Shown: piece by piece, positions 12,116-23,170 of the stretch | How positions within the stretch are numbered: the first letter of the stretch is position 1 | Layout: each line of letters starts with the position of its first letter | Assembly: GCA_025399215.1 (NCBI GenBank) | Contig: MU621145.1 | Location: 1 to 64,000, forward strand | DNA from: Globomyces pollinis-pini | Lineage: Eukaryota; Chytridiomycota; Chytridiomycetes; Rhizophydiales; Globomycetaceae | Length of the DNA: 64,000 bases | Direction: 5' to 3' | The notes under the pieces: generated by a model | Told to the model about the DNA's origin: nothing | Seen by the model: only the letters and a program-made list of their open reading frames with translations | Database searches by the model: none | Translations under genes and position numbers: made by a program

Positions 12116-12837
12116 TGGATTAAATACTATCAGTGTGAGTCATTGTTCGTAATTTTGTACCAATTGTTACTGGTGAAGATCAGTTCAGTACATACAATGA
12201 ATCATAGTCTTTCAGGCTAGAAGTACTTCATTAGTGCATAAAAGGGCAGAGGTTGAATCGCGACTTGTGCAATATTAGGGTCGAATCAAGCGTGTGTAAA
12301 TCGAAGTATATAAAGTATCGAAAGAGTGATAGATGGATACAATGAGACTAACCTGGAAGTAATCCAGATGAAACGATGACCGGCATAATAATTAGAACAC
12401 TGAGTGGAGAAGATATGTAAAGAATTCTGGATAACTCTTGCAAAGAAACAGAGTGGGTGTTATTATATAATAGCTAGCGAATGGATCTCAACAACTTAGT
12501 ATCAACTTAATAGAAACACGTCAGCAATCAAGGTCTGGGACCGGTGGCGTTTGCTGAGTTAGTCAAAGAAGAAACGGCAGATAAATGAAAGGTCTTTCAA
12601 TAAGAGATACTTTAAGGATTGATACTGATAGAGTGATTCATAAAGACTGTTACCTATAACTAGTAAGGCAGCATCATTAAAAAGTCAAAGTAATGAAATG
12701 GCTTGGTGTTTGTGTCTGACACAAAAGCTTGAAGTGGCTCTTTGTTCTTTCACATTTAGACTAAAACATCAACCATCAACCTCATTAACAAACTAAAAAC
12801 TTTACTAAAAATCAACTATAAACTATTACACTGAACA
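12116..12837. other. Gene-free interval between the transposase-like ORF and PSD1
   Basis: About 720 nt with no convincing reading frame. It contains no tRNA or repeat that I can recognise; the last 100 nt, CA-rich and just before the PSD1 ATG, look like a 5' leader. Decayed remains of the mobile element could lie here, but I see no inverted terminal repeat by eye. Confidence 0.4.
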
Positions 12838-14499
12838 ATGATCTCTCTCGCTCGCTTCACTACTACCTGCTTACACCACTTTCTACTCGCCGTCCTTTTC
12901 TGGCAATTGAAAAATTTTATCAAATTTATTTTTCCTTCCTTCATCATGCTCTCAAAAAGACTGTCGTTTCGTTTCTTACAAAGAATTTCTAGAATTGAAC
13001 CAAACCCAATTCAATATCACACCGTTAGAACTCCACTATCCCTCAGACGTTCTTTTATTTCTCACTCGAACGATAATACTTCTTGTAACTATTTTCTTCT
13101 TACCTGTAGTATTTTCTCAGGCTAAAGCTGCTTGGAATGGCACAAAAACTACCTGGTATCAAATCCCAGTTTCTTTGGGAATCGCTTATATCGCTTTCTA
13201 TCAACTTTATAAAGCTTCCAAGCGTGAATCTACTCCGTTACCTTCCGTTCATGTGCAAGTAGAAGGCCCTCTATATGTATGTTTGTTTTTATGACTTGCT
13301 GGTTTAATTTTTATACCTCCCACGTGTACAACACGTTGTTGATGTGTACTCTTTCATTTATCTTGCATTGTCTGCCAATGTACACTCTTCTATTTATCTA
13401 CTTTGCTGAAATGTCTTTGAATGTTAGTGTTTGCAATCACAAATGACATTCGAGCCATTAAATATCAATTGTCATCTTGTTTCATATACATGTCTCTATA
13501 CTTTTACTTCTCCGGTTACAGTTTGCTCACTCTTATAGATCAGACTATATGCCTCCCTGCCGTTGCGTTATCTATCTCAATTATGGGGACAATTGAATGA
13601 TATTGTCTTGCCAGTGTTCCTCAGAATACCCGTCTACAAAACCTATTCTTGGTTATTTGGATGCCACTTGGATGAAATGGTGGAAACTGATTTGACAAAA
13701 TTTGAAAACTTGGGACAATTCTTTTATAGAGAAATCAGACCCGAAGTTCGTTCAATTGCCGATACTAAATCAGCTGCATTGGTATGATTTGGTAACTTTC
13801 TTATCTTTTAGGTCAGTCCTGCAGATGGAAAAGTGTTGCATTGTGGAAAAGTCGTTCATGATGAAATTGAACAAGTTAAAGGTGTTACATATTCGTTAGA
13901 TGCCCTGCTCGGAAAGAATCCAGCTAATTTGAATGCTGATGAATCATTACCTACTTCATACATCCCAAGTACTGGCAAATCTTTGTTTTTCTGTGTAATT
14001 TATCTATCACCTGGTGATTATCATCGATACCATTCCCCTACTGAATGGAAGATTGATTTGTTAAGACATTTTGCTGGTGAAATGTTTTCTGTATCTCCTT
14101 GGTTGGTTGAAAAATTACGACATTTGTTTGCATTGAACGAACGAGTTTCATTGCTTGGGCATTGGCAACATGGTATGTTTGCCATGGTTCCTGTTGCAGC
14201 CACCAATGTTGGTAAAATTATATTAAACTTTGCTCCAGTAATGAACTATAGTTATTAATAGTTAGAAATTATTCACAAATGTCCCACATGAAGAATTACA
14301 TGTTCCTCTAGGAGTGGCAGTTGAAGAAGAATTAAGTGAATCGATTGGCAAACCATTACGATTCAATCGAGGTGAAGAAATGGGCGGGTTCAAGTTGGGA
14401 AGTACCATTGTTATGGTGTTTGAAGCACCAGATTCTTTCAAGTTTGATATTGAAGGCGGACAAAAAATTAAATTGGGTGAAGCTATTGGACAAGTTTAA
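12838..14499 (+). CDS. PSD1: Phosphatidylserine decarboxylase, mitochondrial type
   Basis: Converts phosphatidylserine to phosphatidylethanolamine at the mitochondrial inner membrane. Two in-frame ATGs exist (12838 and 12946); MLSKRLSFRFLQRISRIEPN from 12946 is a good presequence. After a 25-nt intron (13085-13109) come a membrane segment and an unusually long 264-nt intron (about 13276-13539). The catalytic core reads LPLRYLSQLWGQLNDIVLP, VSPADGKVLHCGKV, VKGVTYSLDALLG, FFCVIYLSPGDYHRYHSPTE, RHFAGEMFSVSPW and NERVSLLGHW. The LGST self-cleavage motif (FKLGSTIVMVFEAP) is intact; its Ser becomes the pyruvoyl group. The terminus IKLGEAIGQV matches the family. The enzyme appears complete and functional. 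Confidence 0.93.
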
Positions 14500-14683
14500 C
14501 TCTTCTATACCTTACCTAAAGATAAATTTATTTATATTAGCTTTGTCTTTCAGATTTCTTTTTTCCAATAAATTTACAAATAATTTCATTATACACGCTT
14601 TCATTACAACATTCTAACCAAACAATTGAAATAATCACAAAGCTGTCAGTCAGTTTAGACGCGAATTGCGATTAAAAATTTCC

Positions 14684-16303
14684 ATGTCAACAAATCAAAT
14701 GTCAGTTCAATTAAATTACGACCATCAACTCTTGTCTGATCTACCGTACGATATCATCATTTTAATCACCAGTCATTTAAATTTAAAAGAGTATCACTTG
14801 TTACGTCAATCCAGTCAACATTTCCAACTCCCATTTCAAGCTTCACTCTCCTGGAATGCCTATCAAGATACAACCGCACTATACCCACATATCCAATGGC
14901 GTTATTTTGCAGTCCCTATCACTGACGCCATCACTCCCCCACGATTAGAACTCTTACTACTGGATGGCCAGCACAAGGTAGTGACAGCCTATGTAACTCA
15001 CCATATCCGTAACATTACCTCCAATATCCAGGTAGATTTATTGATGATGGCATGTATATTTGGAATTCCACAGTTATTAGAGATATTACTTGCTAATGGA
15101 ATTGTAAATCCTTCCATATGTGATTTCAATGCCAAACAACGTGTATCAGAAAGATACCCTGTCAGTTTCCAACAATATTTACAAACGGTTGAACTCGATG
15201 ATATAGAAAACGATGCGATATGTTATGCAGCTCTGGGTGGACACCTTCAGTGTCTAACACTCCTATTCCAAAATCACAGATTGCAATTGGATGGGATTAG
15301 CAATGCATTAGTGTGGGCATGTGTTTTTGGTAGATATTCATGTATTGAATACCTTATCCATGATTCTCGTATTAATATCCATATTCTCAATCATTCCCCA
15401 CTTCAATTAGTTATTATCCACAATCATCCACAATGTCTTCGTTTGCTACTAAGAGATGGAAGATACGATGTCACGTTTGATGATAACTTGTTATTATCGT
15501 TGTGTGTAAATGATACACATATAGAATGTTTGAAGATATTATTGGAATCTGATTTTGATTTGTCGATAGATGATTATGTGGTATTACGACGAGTGGTTGA
15601 TGCGGGGAGTATAGAGTGTTTAAAATTATTGTTGGATGATGGTAGGGTGGATCCTACAATTCGTAATTGTGAAGTTATAGTGAATGCTGCAAGTTTGGGT
15701 CATTTAAAATGTTTACAATTATTATTGACCGATAAACGGATCGATCCTGGTACTTTGTCAAATGCACCATTAAGATATGCAGCTCGAAATGGATATTTAG
15801 ATTGTGTTGATTTACTGTTGAATGATGATCGTGTAGATCCATCGGCTTTCAATAATGATGCTATAGGTGGTGCGGCTGCTGGTGGACATTATCAATGTGT
15901 TCATCGACTATTGATGGATCATCGTGTGGATGCATCTGCGGATAATAATTATGCTATTCGAATGGCGGCATTGAATGGTCATCATCAATGTGTGGAACAG
16001 TTATTGAAAGTTAACCATGTGGATCCATCTGCAAAACAAAATCAGGCAATTTGTTTAGCGGCTGAATTGGGATATACCAAATGTGTAGAGTTATTATTAC
16101 AAAATGATAAAGTTGATCCAAGTGTTGAAAACAATTATCCATTACGGATGGCAACGAAAAATGGACATACCACTGTGGTTCAATTGCTATTGAAGAATTC
16201 TAAAGTTATTGAATTGTTGCACCAATATTTGATGGATAGTACGGATACCAAATCTATTTATTCCTTGAATGTTCAACAAGCTAATATACACAATCAGGAT
16301 TGA
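14684..16303 (+). CDS. F-box-like / ankyrin-repeat protein, intronless
   Basis: A single uninterrupted frame of about 540 codons from ATG at 14684. Residues 15-50 (LLSDLPYDIIILITSHLNLK) look like a degenerate F-box. The C-terminal two-thirds is a run of about nine 33-36-residue ankyrin-type repeats with the consensus 'AIR.AA..GH..CV..LL.D.RVDPS..NN', for example YAIRMAALNGHHQCVEQLL. This wording, with 'hPQC..LLL.D.RVDPS', resembles large ankyrin families of zoosporic fungi and amoebae, and those of giant viruses. It would serve as a substrate adaptor if the F-box is real. The lack of introns contrasts with its neighbours. Confidence 0.8.
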   Translation: MSTNQMSVQLNYDHQLLSDLPYDIIILITSHLNLKEYHLLRQSSQHFQLPFQASLSWNAYQDTTALYPHIQWRYFAVPITDAITPPRLELLLLDGQHKVVTAYVTHHIRNITSNIQVDLLMMACIFGIPQLLEILLANGIVNPSICDFNAKQRVSERYPVSFQQYLQTVELDDIENDAICYAALGGHLQCLTLLFQNHRLQLDGISNALVWACVFGRYSCIEYLIHDSRINIHILNHSPLQLVIIHNHPQCLRLLLRDGRYDVTFDDNLLLSLCVNDTHIECLKILLESDFDLSIDDYVVLRRVVDAGSIECLKLLLDDGRVDPTIRNCEVIVNAASLGHLKCLQLLLTDKRIDPGTLSNAPLRYAARNGYLDCVDLLLNDDRVDPSAFNNDAIGGAAAGGHYQCVHRLLMDHRVDASADNNYAIRMAALNGHHQCVEQLLKVNHVDPSAKQNQAICLAAELGYTKCVELLLQNDKVDPSVENNYPLRMATKNGHTTVVQLLLKNSKVIELLHQYLMDSTDTKSIYSLNVQQANIHNQD

Positions 16304-17193
16304 AAGCATTAATCTATCTAATTTGAAATTTTGTGGTACGCGATGAATAAAATATGAGTATCATGATATGCCATCCTATCAGTACCTGTGCTATACTACA
16401 TTAAAATGTGATAATTCAGATGAAATTTCATTTGCTTAGACAACACGTTTCCGATACAACATTAATCAGCAAAGACAAAACACATAGATATATCTCATTA
16501 AACAGAGCGGTGAAGAGTGGACTAAAATGATTGTAGCGCTTGCTCACAAGAAGGGAAGGGTTGAGGAGGATACTGGAGTCTCAGGGCGGTGGGACCCTCA
16601 CCGAGTTGTAGATGAACTACAATTTCACTTAGCTATTCATCCCGCTTCTATAAATCTTCGATTTTAATGATAAATATCCACATGTTTGCTGGTGATACTA
16701 AGTTATCACATGGTCTTACAGTACCATCCTGAGTATTCGCGACCTTGATGATTATGGATCACTGAACATGTTTGTTACAAAATTGTCTGGATTCTTTACT
16801 TTCTCGCAGTAGTGCGTGATCTACGCTCATCTTCTTGAGTTCCGTCTTTTCGATTCAACCAAGCAAGATCACATAATCGGAAAACGTCTTTACCAGTCTA
16901 AAGCGAAGATAGAGGCGTCTGTACACTTGGGATCCATTGTCCAACGTGGCAATAAATAATTCATCATAGTGATTTTTTAAACCATAATGTTTCGGAAGGT
17001 CAATATCCTTGTTTAAGTATGGCAAAATTCTTTCTATTCTGTATTCTTTATGACAGAATCATATTGCTTTTTGGCAAGTCGGGAACCTTATGTCATTCAT
17101 ACCAATTCAGAGAAACTGAATGGAAATGCCACCCATTGTTTGTTTCATTCAACGTATTTAAACGGGTGCACAATATGGAATCAATAAAGCACA
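16304..17193. other. Long intergenic region with a possible decayed coding fragment
   Basis: About 890 nt. Most holds nothing recognisable. On the minus strand, about 17060 down to 16890, a frame without an ATG stays open for some 55 codons (including RILPYLNKDIDLPKHYGLKN and YDELFIATLDNGSQVYRRLY). It has the composition of real protein and could be a relic exon. A more GC-rich patch lies at about 16540-16610. Confidence 0.35.
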
Positions 17194-17942
17194 ATGACGG
17201 TTAAACTAACAATCAAGATCTATTCAAAGGGCTTGGGCAAGACTATGAATGCTCAAGATGTGACTGTTAAAGAGAAGAAAACCATCAAGGGTGATGATGT
17301 GTCAAAAACGCAAGTTTCTCATGGTTCACTAGAAAAAGAAAGCACAGATGAAGAATCTGCTGTAGAAGAAAATCATATAATAGTGCGTACTCTCGAAGAA
17401 ACTGTAGAAGAAGAAGCAGTTGAAGAAGAAGCAGTTGAAGAAGAAGCAGGTGAAGAATCTGAAGTGGAAGAAGTAGTTGAAGAACTTGAAGAACTTGAAG
17501 CTGACGAGGTAGAGGAACCTGAAGAAGATTCCGTCAATGATGACCCCCTTGACGAAGATGAAGCAGAAGAAGCAGAGGATGAAGAACCTGAAGAGGAAGA
17601 ATCTATAAATGAAGATGCCCTTGAAGGAGATGAAGAACTTGAAGAAGTTCAAGCTGAAGAAATAGAAGAACTTGAAGAACAATCCTTCAATGAAGACCCT
17701 NNNNNNNNNNNNNNNNNNNNNNNNNNNNNNNNNNNNNNNNNNNNNNNNNNNNNNNNNNNNNNNNNNNNNNNNNNNNNNNNNNNNNNNNNNNNNNNNNNNN
17801 NNNNNNNNNNNNNNNNNNNNNNNNNNNNNNNNNNNNNNNNNNNNNNNNNNNNNNNNNNNNNNNNNNNNNNNNNNNNNNNNNNNNNNNNNNNNNNNNAGCC
17901 GAAGAACAAGTAGAGCAATATGAAGCTGAAGAAGAATTATAA
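17194..17942 (+). CDS. Highly acidic Glu-rich repeat protein, broken by an assembly gap
   Basis: ATG at 17194 opens MTVKLTIKIYSKGLGKTMNA, a basic start, then a Thr/Ser/Glu region and long runs of Glu with short imperfect repeats such as 'EELEELEADEVEEPEEDSVN' and 'EEIEELEEQSFNEDP'. The repeat period looks like about 35 residues, with SVNDDP, SINEDA and SFNEDP recurring. The run enters 196 Ns and emerges in a different frame, ending AEEQVEQYEAEEEL at 17942. The N run is not a frame-preserving length, so its size is an estimate. Sequencing probably collapsed a tandem repeat. The protein is presumably disordered; function unknown. Confidence 0.5.
17701..17896. other. Assembly gap (196 N) inside a tandem repeat
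   Basis: A run of N interrupts the Glu-rich coding repeat. The flanking frames do not match across it, so the true length differs from 196 nt. Confidence 0.95.
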
Positions 17943-18249
17943 TCGTATTAATTCTGAATACCTATAGACTTGTTTGGTTTATCTTACAATATACAGTTAT
18001 AATTGCGATTAAATGTTGTATCATTCGGTCTATCTGCTCATTAAGATCCTACAATTTGAACTGACTTTGATAAAATCCAGCTATGAGATTCAAATAGTTC
18101 TTAGTATCCATTAATGAGCTTCGAAACATACAAGATCCGGCATTATTCAACCCAGCATCTCGTCTTTTCATCCTTGATCAACACTTTGGTGACGAGCAAG
18201 AACAAAAAGAAGAATTTGATGCGACTTTTTTGGAAACCAAATTCCAAAC
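17943..18249. other. Intergenic region before the omega-amidase gene
   Basis: About 307 nt, AT-rich, with no convincing gene. A short open frame here (from an ATG at 18114) overlaps the omega-amidase start and looks fortuitous. Confidence 0.4.
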
Positions 18250-19255
18250 ATGACCAAATTCAAACTAGCATTAATTCAATTGATGGTATCATCAAATAAA
18301 CAAAACAATTTGAATAGAGCTGCAAAGTTGGTAAAGGAGGCAGCAACGAAAGGTGCAAACGTGATTGTTTTACCAGAATGCTTCAATAGTCCATATGGAA
18401 CTGGATACTTTGCATCGTATGCAGAAGAATTAAAAGGAGAAACTGCATCTGTACTCAATTCACTTTGAAATTCATGTTTAGGCACTAAGTCAAATGGCTA
18501 AAGAATCAAATGTATACTTGATCGGGTATATCTAATACTGATAACCATATAGTGGGTCTTTCCCAGAAAAACAAACTGGAGAATCAACGAAATACTTCAA
18601 TACATGTACAATCTGGAATAATATTGGGGAATTGATTGGTACACACAGGAAAGTATAGCGTTACAATATTTAACGGTAGGTGCATTTGTTTGATATCAAT
18701 GTACCTGGTAAAATATCATTCCAAGAATCAAAAGTGTTATCACCTGGAAATGAATTAACAATGGTTGATACAGAATATGGTAAACTTGGTATCGGTATAT
18801 GCTATGTATTTTAAATTTTCATTGACTTTCATTAGGATATTCGATTTCCAGAAATGGGTAACTCGTCGTTCAGATTAATTGTTTAGCGATGATTGCTGCC
18901 AGGAAAGGTTGTGTAGCGATGATATATCCAGGCGCTTTCAATATGACAACCGGCCCATTACATGTAATATGAAATTCTATTTAAACTTAAGTGGGAATTA
19001 TTGCAACGAGCGCGTGCTCTTGATAATCAAATGTTTGTCGCTGCTTGTTCCCCTGCAAGAGATGTGAGTGCAGATTACCATGCTTGGGGACATTCAACAA
19101 TTGTGGATCCGTTAGGTAAAGTTTTGGCCACAATGGAAGATGGTGAAGGAATTGTGGAAAGTGTGATTGATGTGGAGGAATTGAAAAATGCCAGATTGAA
19201 TATTCCAATTTATTCTCAACGCCGTTTTGACGTTTACCCTGATGTGTCTGAATAA
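18250..19255 (+). CDS. NIT2: Omega-amidase (nitrilase superfamily, NIT2/NIT3 type)
   Basis: Hydrolyses alpha-ketoglutaramate and alpha-ketosuccinamate, closing the glutamine and asparagine transaminase cycles. ATG at 18250 gives [20 protein letters not shown]. Six short introns (about 27-31 nt) split the gene; splicing restores all family blocks: [17 protein letters not shown] (catalytic Glu), [20 protein letters not shown] (catalytic Lys), [16 protein letters not shown] (catalytic Cys), [38 protein letters not shown] and [15 protein letters not shown]. The Glu-Lys-Cys triad is complete. Length (about 276 residues) is normal. The gene is convergent with AP-3 beta, only about 60 nt away. Confidence 0.93.
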
Positions 19256-19316
19256 AGTGATCTCAATAAATACTTATTGTCACCAATCAGTTGATGTTAT
19301 TAGTAATTTAGATTTA

Positions 19317-21797
19317 TTAATCTTCACCAGCCGAAGAGTCCCCATCAGAGTCTGAGCTGCTGTCAGTTTCACCACTATCAGATTCTTCATCGGTTGGTAC
19401 TGCTTTTGAGGATGATGCATCACCAGTCTCAGCATAGAATTCATCCAAACTAACCACTCTTTTTCTTGTCTTTTCTACTCTTTTTACAACCTTTTCTTCA
19501 TTTGATATTATTCGATTTGGATTCCAACTTTCCTCAGTATCCTAAAAATTTTAATAGACGATGAATTACTGCAACATTCCTTTCCTCGCTGGCCAAAACT
19601 TCTTTTGACCAATCTGGAAATTGTTTATATCCTGGCATTTCGATATTGAATAAATGAGACAATGTACCAATAGTAAACGATGTATCTATATGGATTTAAT
19701 AAATATAAGCTTACGGTGGTCTACTGGTGTTTCGTTCAATGGAGGAGATTGTGACAAAATGAAACAAAGCCTTTTACAATGGTCAATATTGCCCAAAATC
19801 GGTGTCACTGTAGCTTCCAACAATCGCGCTTGATCTCTGATATCATAGTTCAAGTCGTACTTTGCTAATTTTAATGTATAACCATATGCTTTTAGAATAA
19901 AATCTTCAATTCTTTTGTCTTTGAGGGGATTGGCTTGAGAGCTTAAAACTAATAAAGCTGCCAAGGTCAAAATTTGCCTTTTCACAAATACATCTTGAGT
20001 TGTAAAAGTTTTCAAGGATACTCGTAACGCATCAGGAGCCCCATTAAAACTTGATAGATGTTGTCCTATTAACCAAATTATGGATGCCCTTGCCATAGGC
20101 ACAGTAATTGTATCATATATTGACACCAGATAACCTATTAACTTGTCATACGACATTAAATGTTGAGAACTATTTTCTGTATGTAGAATACGACGAATCA
20201 TAATAATAGCCTCTCCAATAATATTATCTTTCTATTAACCAATTAATTGTTTTACCATTTCCGTTAGAGAGCAATGAAATCAGAGTTTCTAAGGTAGGTT
20301 GTGCCATTGCGGGTATCCTAGTAACAAAACGTCCCCAGACCTTCATACTTCTCAACGCAAGGTCTAAATTCGATGATCGAGCATAGCTCTTGAGGTTAGT
20401 TATGCAATAAATTACTTGGAATTCGGATAAAATCCATAGACTATTATCTTCAGTCAACAGTAAATCCAATATGTCCAACTACCGTAAACAATAAAATTAA
20501 ACCTTTAAATTTTGGGTAACTTCAGTTTCTTGGGTATAAACTGCAAAGCTTTTTAAATACGGATGCCAAGGTATAGGGTCGATAGTGATGAAAGACTTGA
20601 TACTTTCTAATATCATGTACTGCTCTTCTTTCGGTCTAGTTAAACAGCGCATGAGTGAACGGCTAGAAAGTATCTTCAAATCCATCATCCCCAAGTCAAA
20701 AAATATGGTAGTAACCATTAGGACAACCTATATTTGAGATATATAAAAAAACAATACCAATGGGTTTTGGCTGTATAGCAAAGGTTTCAAGCTGTGTATA
20801 AAGAGCGCGTGATCCGGATCCATTGTTAATTCATTCAACTCCGATGGATTTACAAAATGACTTTTAACATATCGTGCCAGCATATCCATTATCTGAACTT
20901 GACCCCATTCATCTGTCACACTCAAAACTTTGCACAACTTTCTAAAATGTTTGTGTATCAAATCATATCGATCTGTTGAATCAATACAAATGTATGAAAA
21001 ACCTGGACAAATTTCATTGATTGATGCAATAATTGGTCCCAGCACTAATGTAGACTTATCTTTTAAAATCAATTCAATTATTTCAACCAATTCATTTTTC
21101 TGGGATGGATCCATTCTATCCATTAACAAAACGCTGTTACCGAAACGCTTTTGGTAATGATATTGCAACCGCTTTTCGTACAAAAGGTGATAAATCAACT
21201 GTTGCTCTTTTGAATGCCATTGTTACTAATTGTTATCCAGGTTTACAAATACTGATAGGTACAATTAATGGAACTAAGGTTAGGTACACAAAAACCAATA
21301 CCTTTAATGCTAGATAACACTCTTAAAGATACTGTTCTAATCATTGGATTTGGATCTGATAAATCTAATAAATGTATTAGTGATTTTAACGAGATGCCTT
21401 TTTGAAAAGTGTTTATAGAGAGCAGAGAAAGATCTGGTTCTTGTTCAGCATATCTCAGCAAGTAGATATAAACTAGCTTTCGAACCTCAAAATTTGTTGA
21501 AGCAACATTCTTGATGACAGCAGCAAAGTATGAAGATACATCTTCACCTTTTGATATCGACTGCAAATTAAACTCCTATAAATTATACCGTAATCAACTT
21601 CTTTAATCCATTAATTTTTTCTTTATCAAACTAATCATCAATGTAACTACCATTACATTTGAATTTAATTCCTGGTCAATCGTCATTTCGGTTTGATATG
21701 GAGATTTAAATCCATCAATGAGATTCGATGTTAATTTCGATGATATCCTTGAAGCTTCTGATAATCCAAACGTTGCTTGACTGAATACTTTTTCCAT
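19317..21797 (-). CDS. AP3B: AP-3 complex subunit beta
   Basis: Large adaptin of AP-3, which sorts cargo from endosomes/Golgi to vacuole or lysosome-related organelles. From ATG at 21797: the start [18 protein letters not shown]; then [94 protein letters not shown] and [20 protein letters not shown], all aligning in order with human AP3B1. ARM/HEAT-like helices continue to about 19690. The end is an acidic Ser/Asp-rich hinge ([20 protein letters not shown]) and I see no C-terminal ear domain, so the protein is shorter (about 750 residues) than metazoan versions. Many short introns. Confidence 0.9.
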
Positions 21798-22158
21798 TTA
21801 AATTATGTGCAACGAAATGCTGTATGATGAGAAAAAAATTACAAGATTGGGAGGTTCAATAGGAAGAAAATCACTATGGAGCTAATTACTGATAAATTAT
21901 TTGATTAATGGTTTGGAATCATTACAAAGGACACGGATGGTTGGTGAATTTGTTTAATTCAACACGCTTGTATGGCAGGTATATCTCAATCAATTACATA
22001 AGTGACAATACCAATTATTTCTTTAAATTATATTAAAATGGGTTTTTGAGACGATATAAATCGCGATCTGAATGATTAGTAAATACAAAAGATTACTATA
22101 GCTATTTAAAACATTCCCATTCGAATCTGTACCCGACCAGGCCAGGAACATCTGGAGA
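21798..22158. other. Intergenic region, AP-3 beta start side
   Basis: About 360 nt, AT-rich, no recognisable gene. It should contain the AP-3 beta promoter and the 3' end of the secreted protein gene. Confidence 0.4.
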
Positions 22159-22861
22159 TTAATAGTTACAATTTACCGTTATATTGTAATTACACTTCCC
22201 AAGATTGCAATTATCAGCACAGATAGAATCAAGTTCAAGTGTTGTTGCACTTGCTAAACAAACTGATGGTGCCCAATCACAACCAGCAACAATACCTTAT
22301 TTGTTAAAGCTATCTATCATACCATTTTTTAATGTTATTTGAACTGTACGTGATTTCACGGCATAATCATCACCTCCTCTGTTCAACCACATTCCTCTAG
22401 GAGTCAATCCACATACAATTTTTTTCTGTTTGGTAGTTGCATCTGTTTGATAATACAATAAAGATAAATTTCTGTATGCACCATCATTAGTACGAAGAGT
22501 TGGTCCAACTGGTACTAAATTACCAACACCTGTAATGAACGACATACATTTGATTACTATTAGGTATGGTAAGCTGGCCATAGTCATCAACTTTCACCAC
22601 AAATGGTGAAGTAAAACTCTTTAAATTTCCAAGCAGTGGTCCATCGTATTGAAACCAACGAAGGAAGAACAATTGAGAATCCCCTCTACTTAATACTGCA
22701 CGTCTGGTAGAAACATTAAAGACACTATCAAATGCAGAAGGAGTAAAATCTCCAGGAATTGATGATGCAGCTCCATTTTGGAACATAGTGTCTAAAAATT
22801 GGGAGCTGGATAGTTGAAGTATAAACAGAATAGACCATATTAGAACCCCAGGTTGCTTCAT
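22159..22861 (-). CDS. Secreted protein of unknown family, tandem copy 1
   Basis: ATG at 22861 opens MKQPGVLIWSILFILQLSSS, a clear signal peptide. Removing two introns (28 nt ending near 22522; 27 nt about 22295-22321) gives a protein of about 215 residues. Middle segments include SQLFFLRWFQYDGPLLGNL and VVKVDDYGQLTIPNSVGN. The C-terminus has six or more cysteines: GCDWAPSVCLASATTLELDS and ICADNCNLGKCNYNITVNCN. It shares order and motifs with the next gene (VDDY, PNS, VT/QI..K.G, WAP..C). I recognise no known domain; a cell-wall or secreted effector-like protein is an inference. Confidence 0.65.
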
Positions 22862-23170
22862 TTGTGTGAAAGTTTGTTTTGATCGCGTCGAGCAAACAAG
22901 CAATTTATAACATCCTTTCAACCAAACAATTGCAAATAAATGGCGAAAAACACACCCATTAGACTGAATTATTTTTATTTGATACATTCTATTGTTTTCT
23001 AATTGATGCTTTTCATCCTATATATATCCCTCGCTAAAAATGAGCAATTGATCAGCTTGCCATAACTACTTAGAGTATTACCACTTGCATCGGTCCCTTG
23101 CCAAGCTAGCCTAACCTTTTTATGTTAAACTTATTATGATAGATGGTTACTGTTGCGTTGCATGTTTTTG
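22862..23170. other. Spacer between the two secreted-protein paralogues
   Basis: About 309 nt between the start of copy 1 and the stop of copy 2, both on the minus strand. AT-rich with no frame I recognise; presumably the promoter of copy 1 and the 3' UTR of copy 2. Confidence 0.4.

Noticed and set aside
17329..17682. Phe-rich minus-strand frame
   Set aside because: It is the reverse complement of the GAA-rich acidic repeat and has no independent support.
18114..18299. Short ORF overlapping the omega-amidase start
   Set aside because: It overlaps the enzyme's first exon in another frame and has no recognisable sequence.
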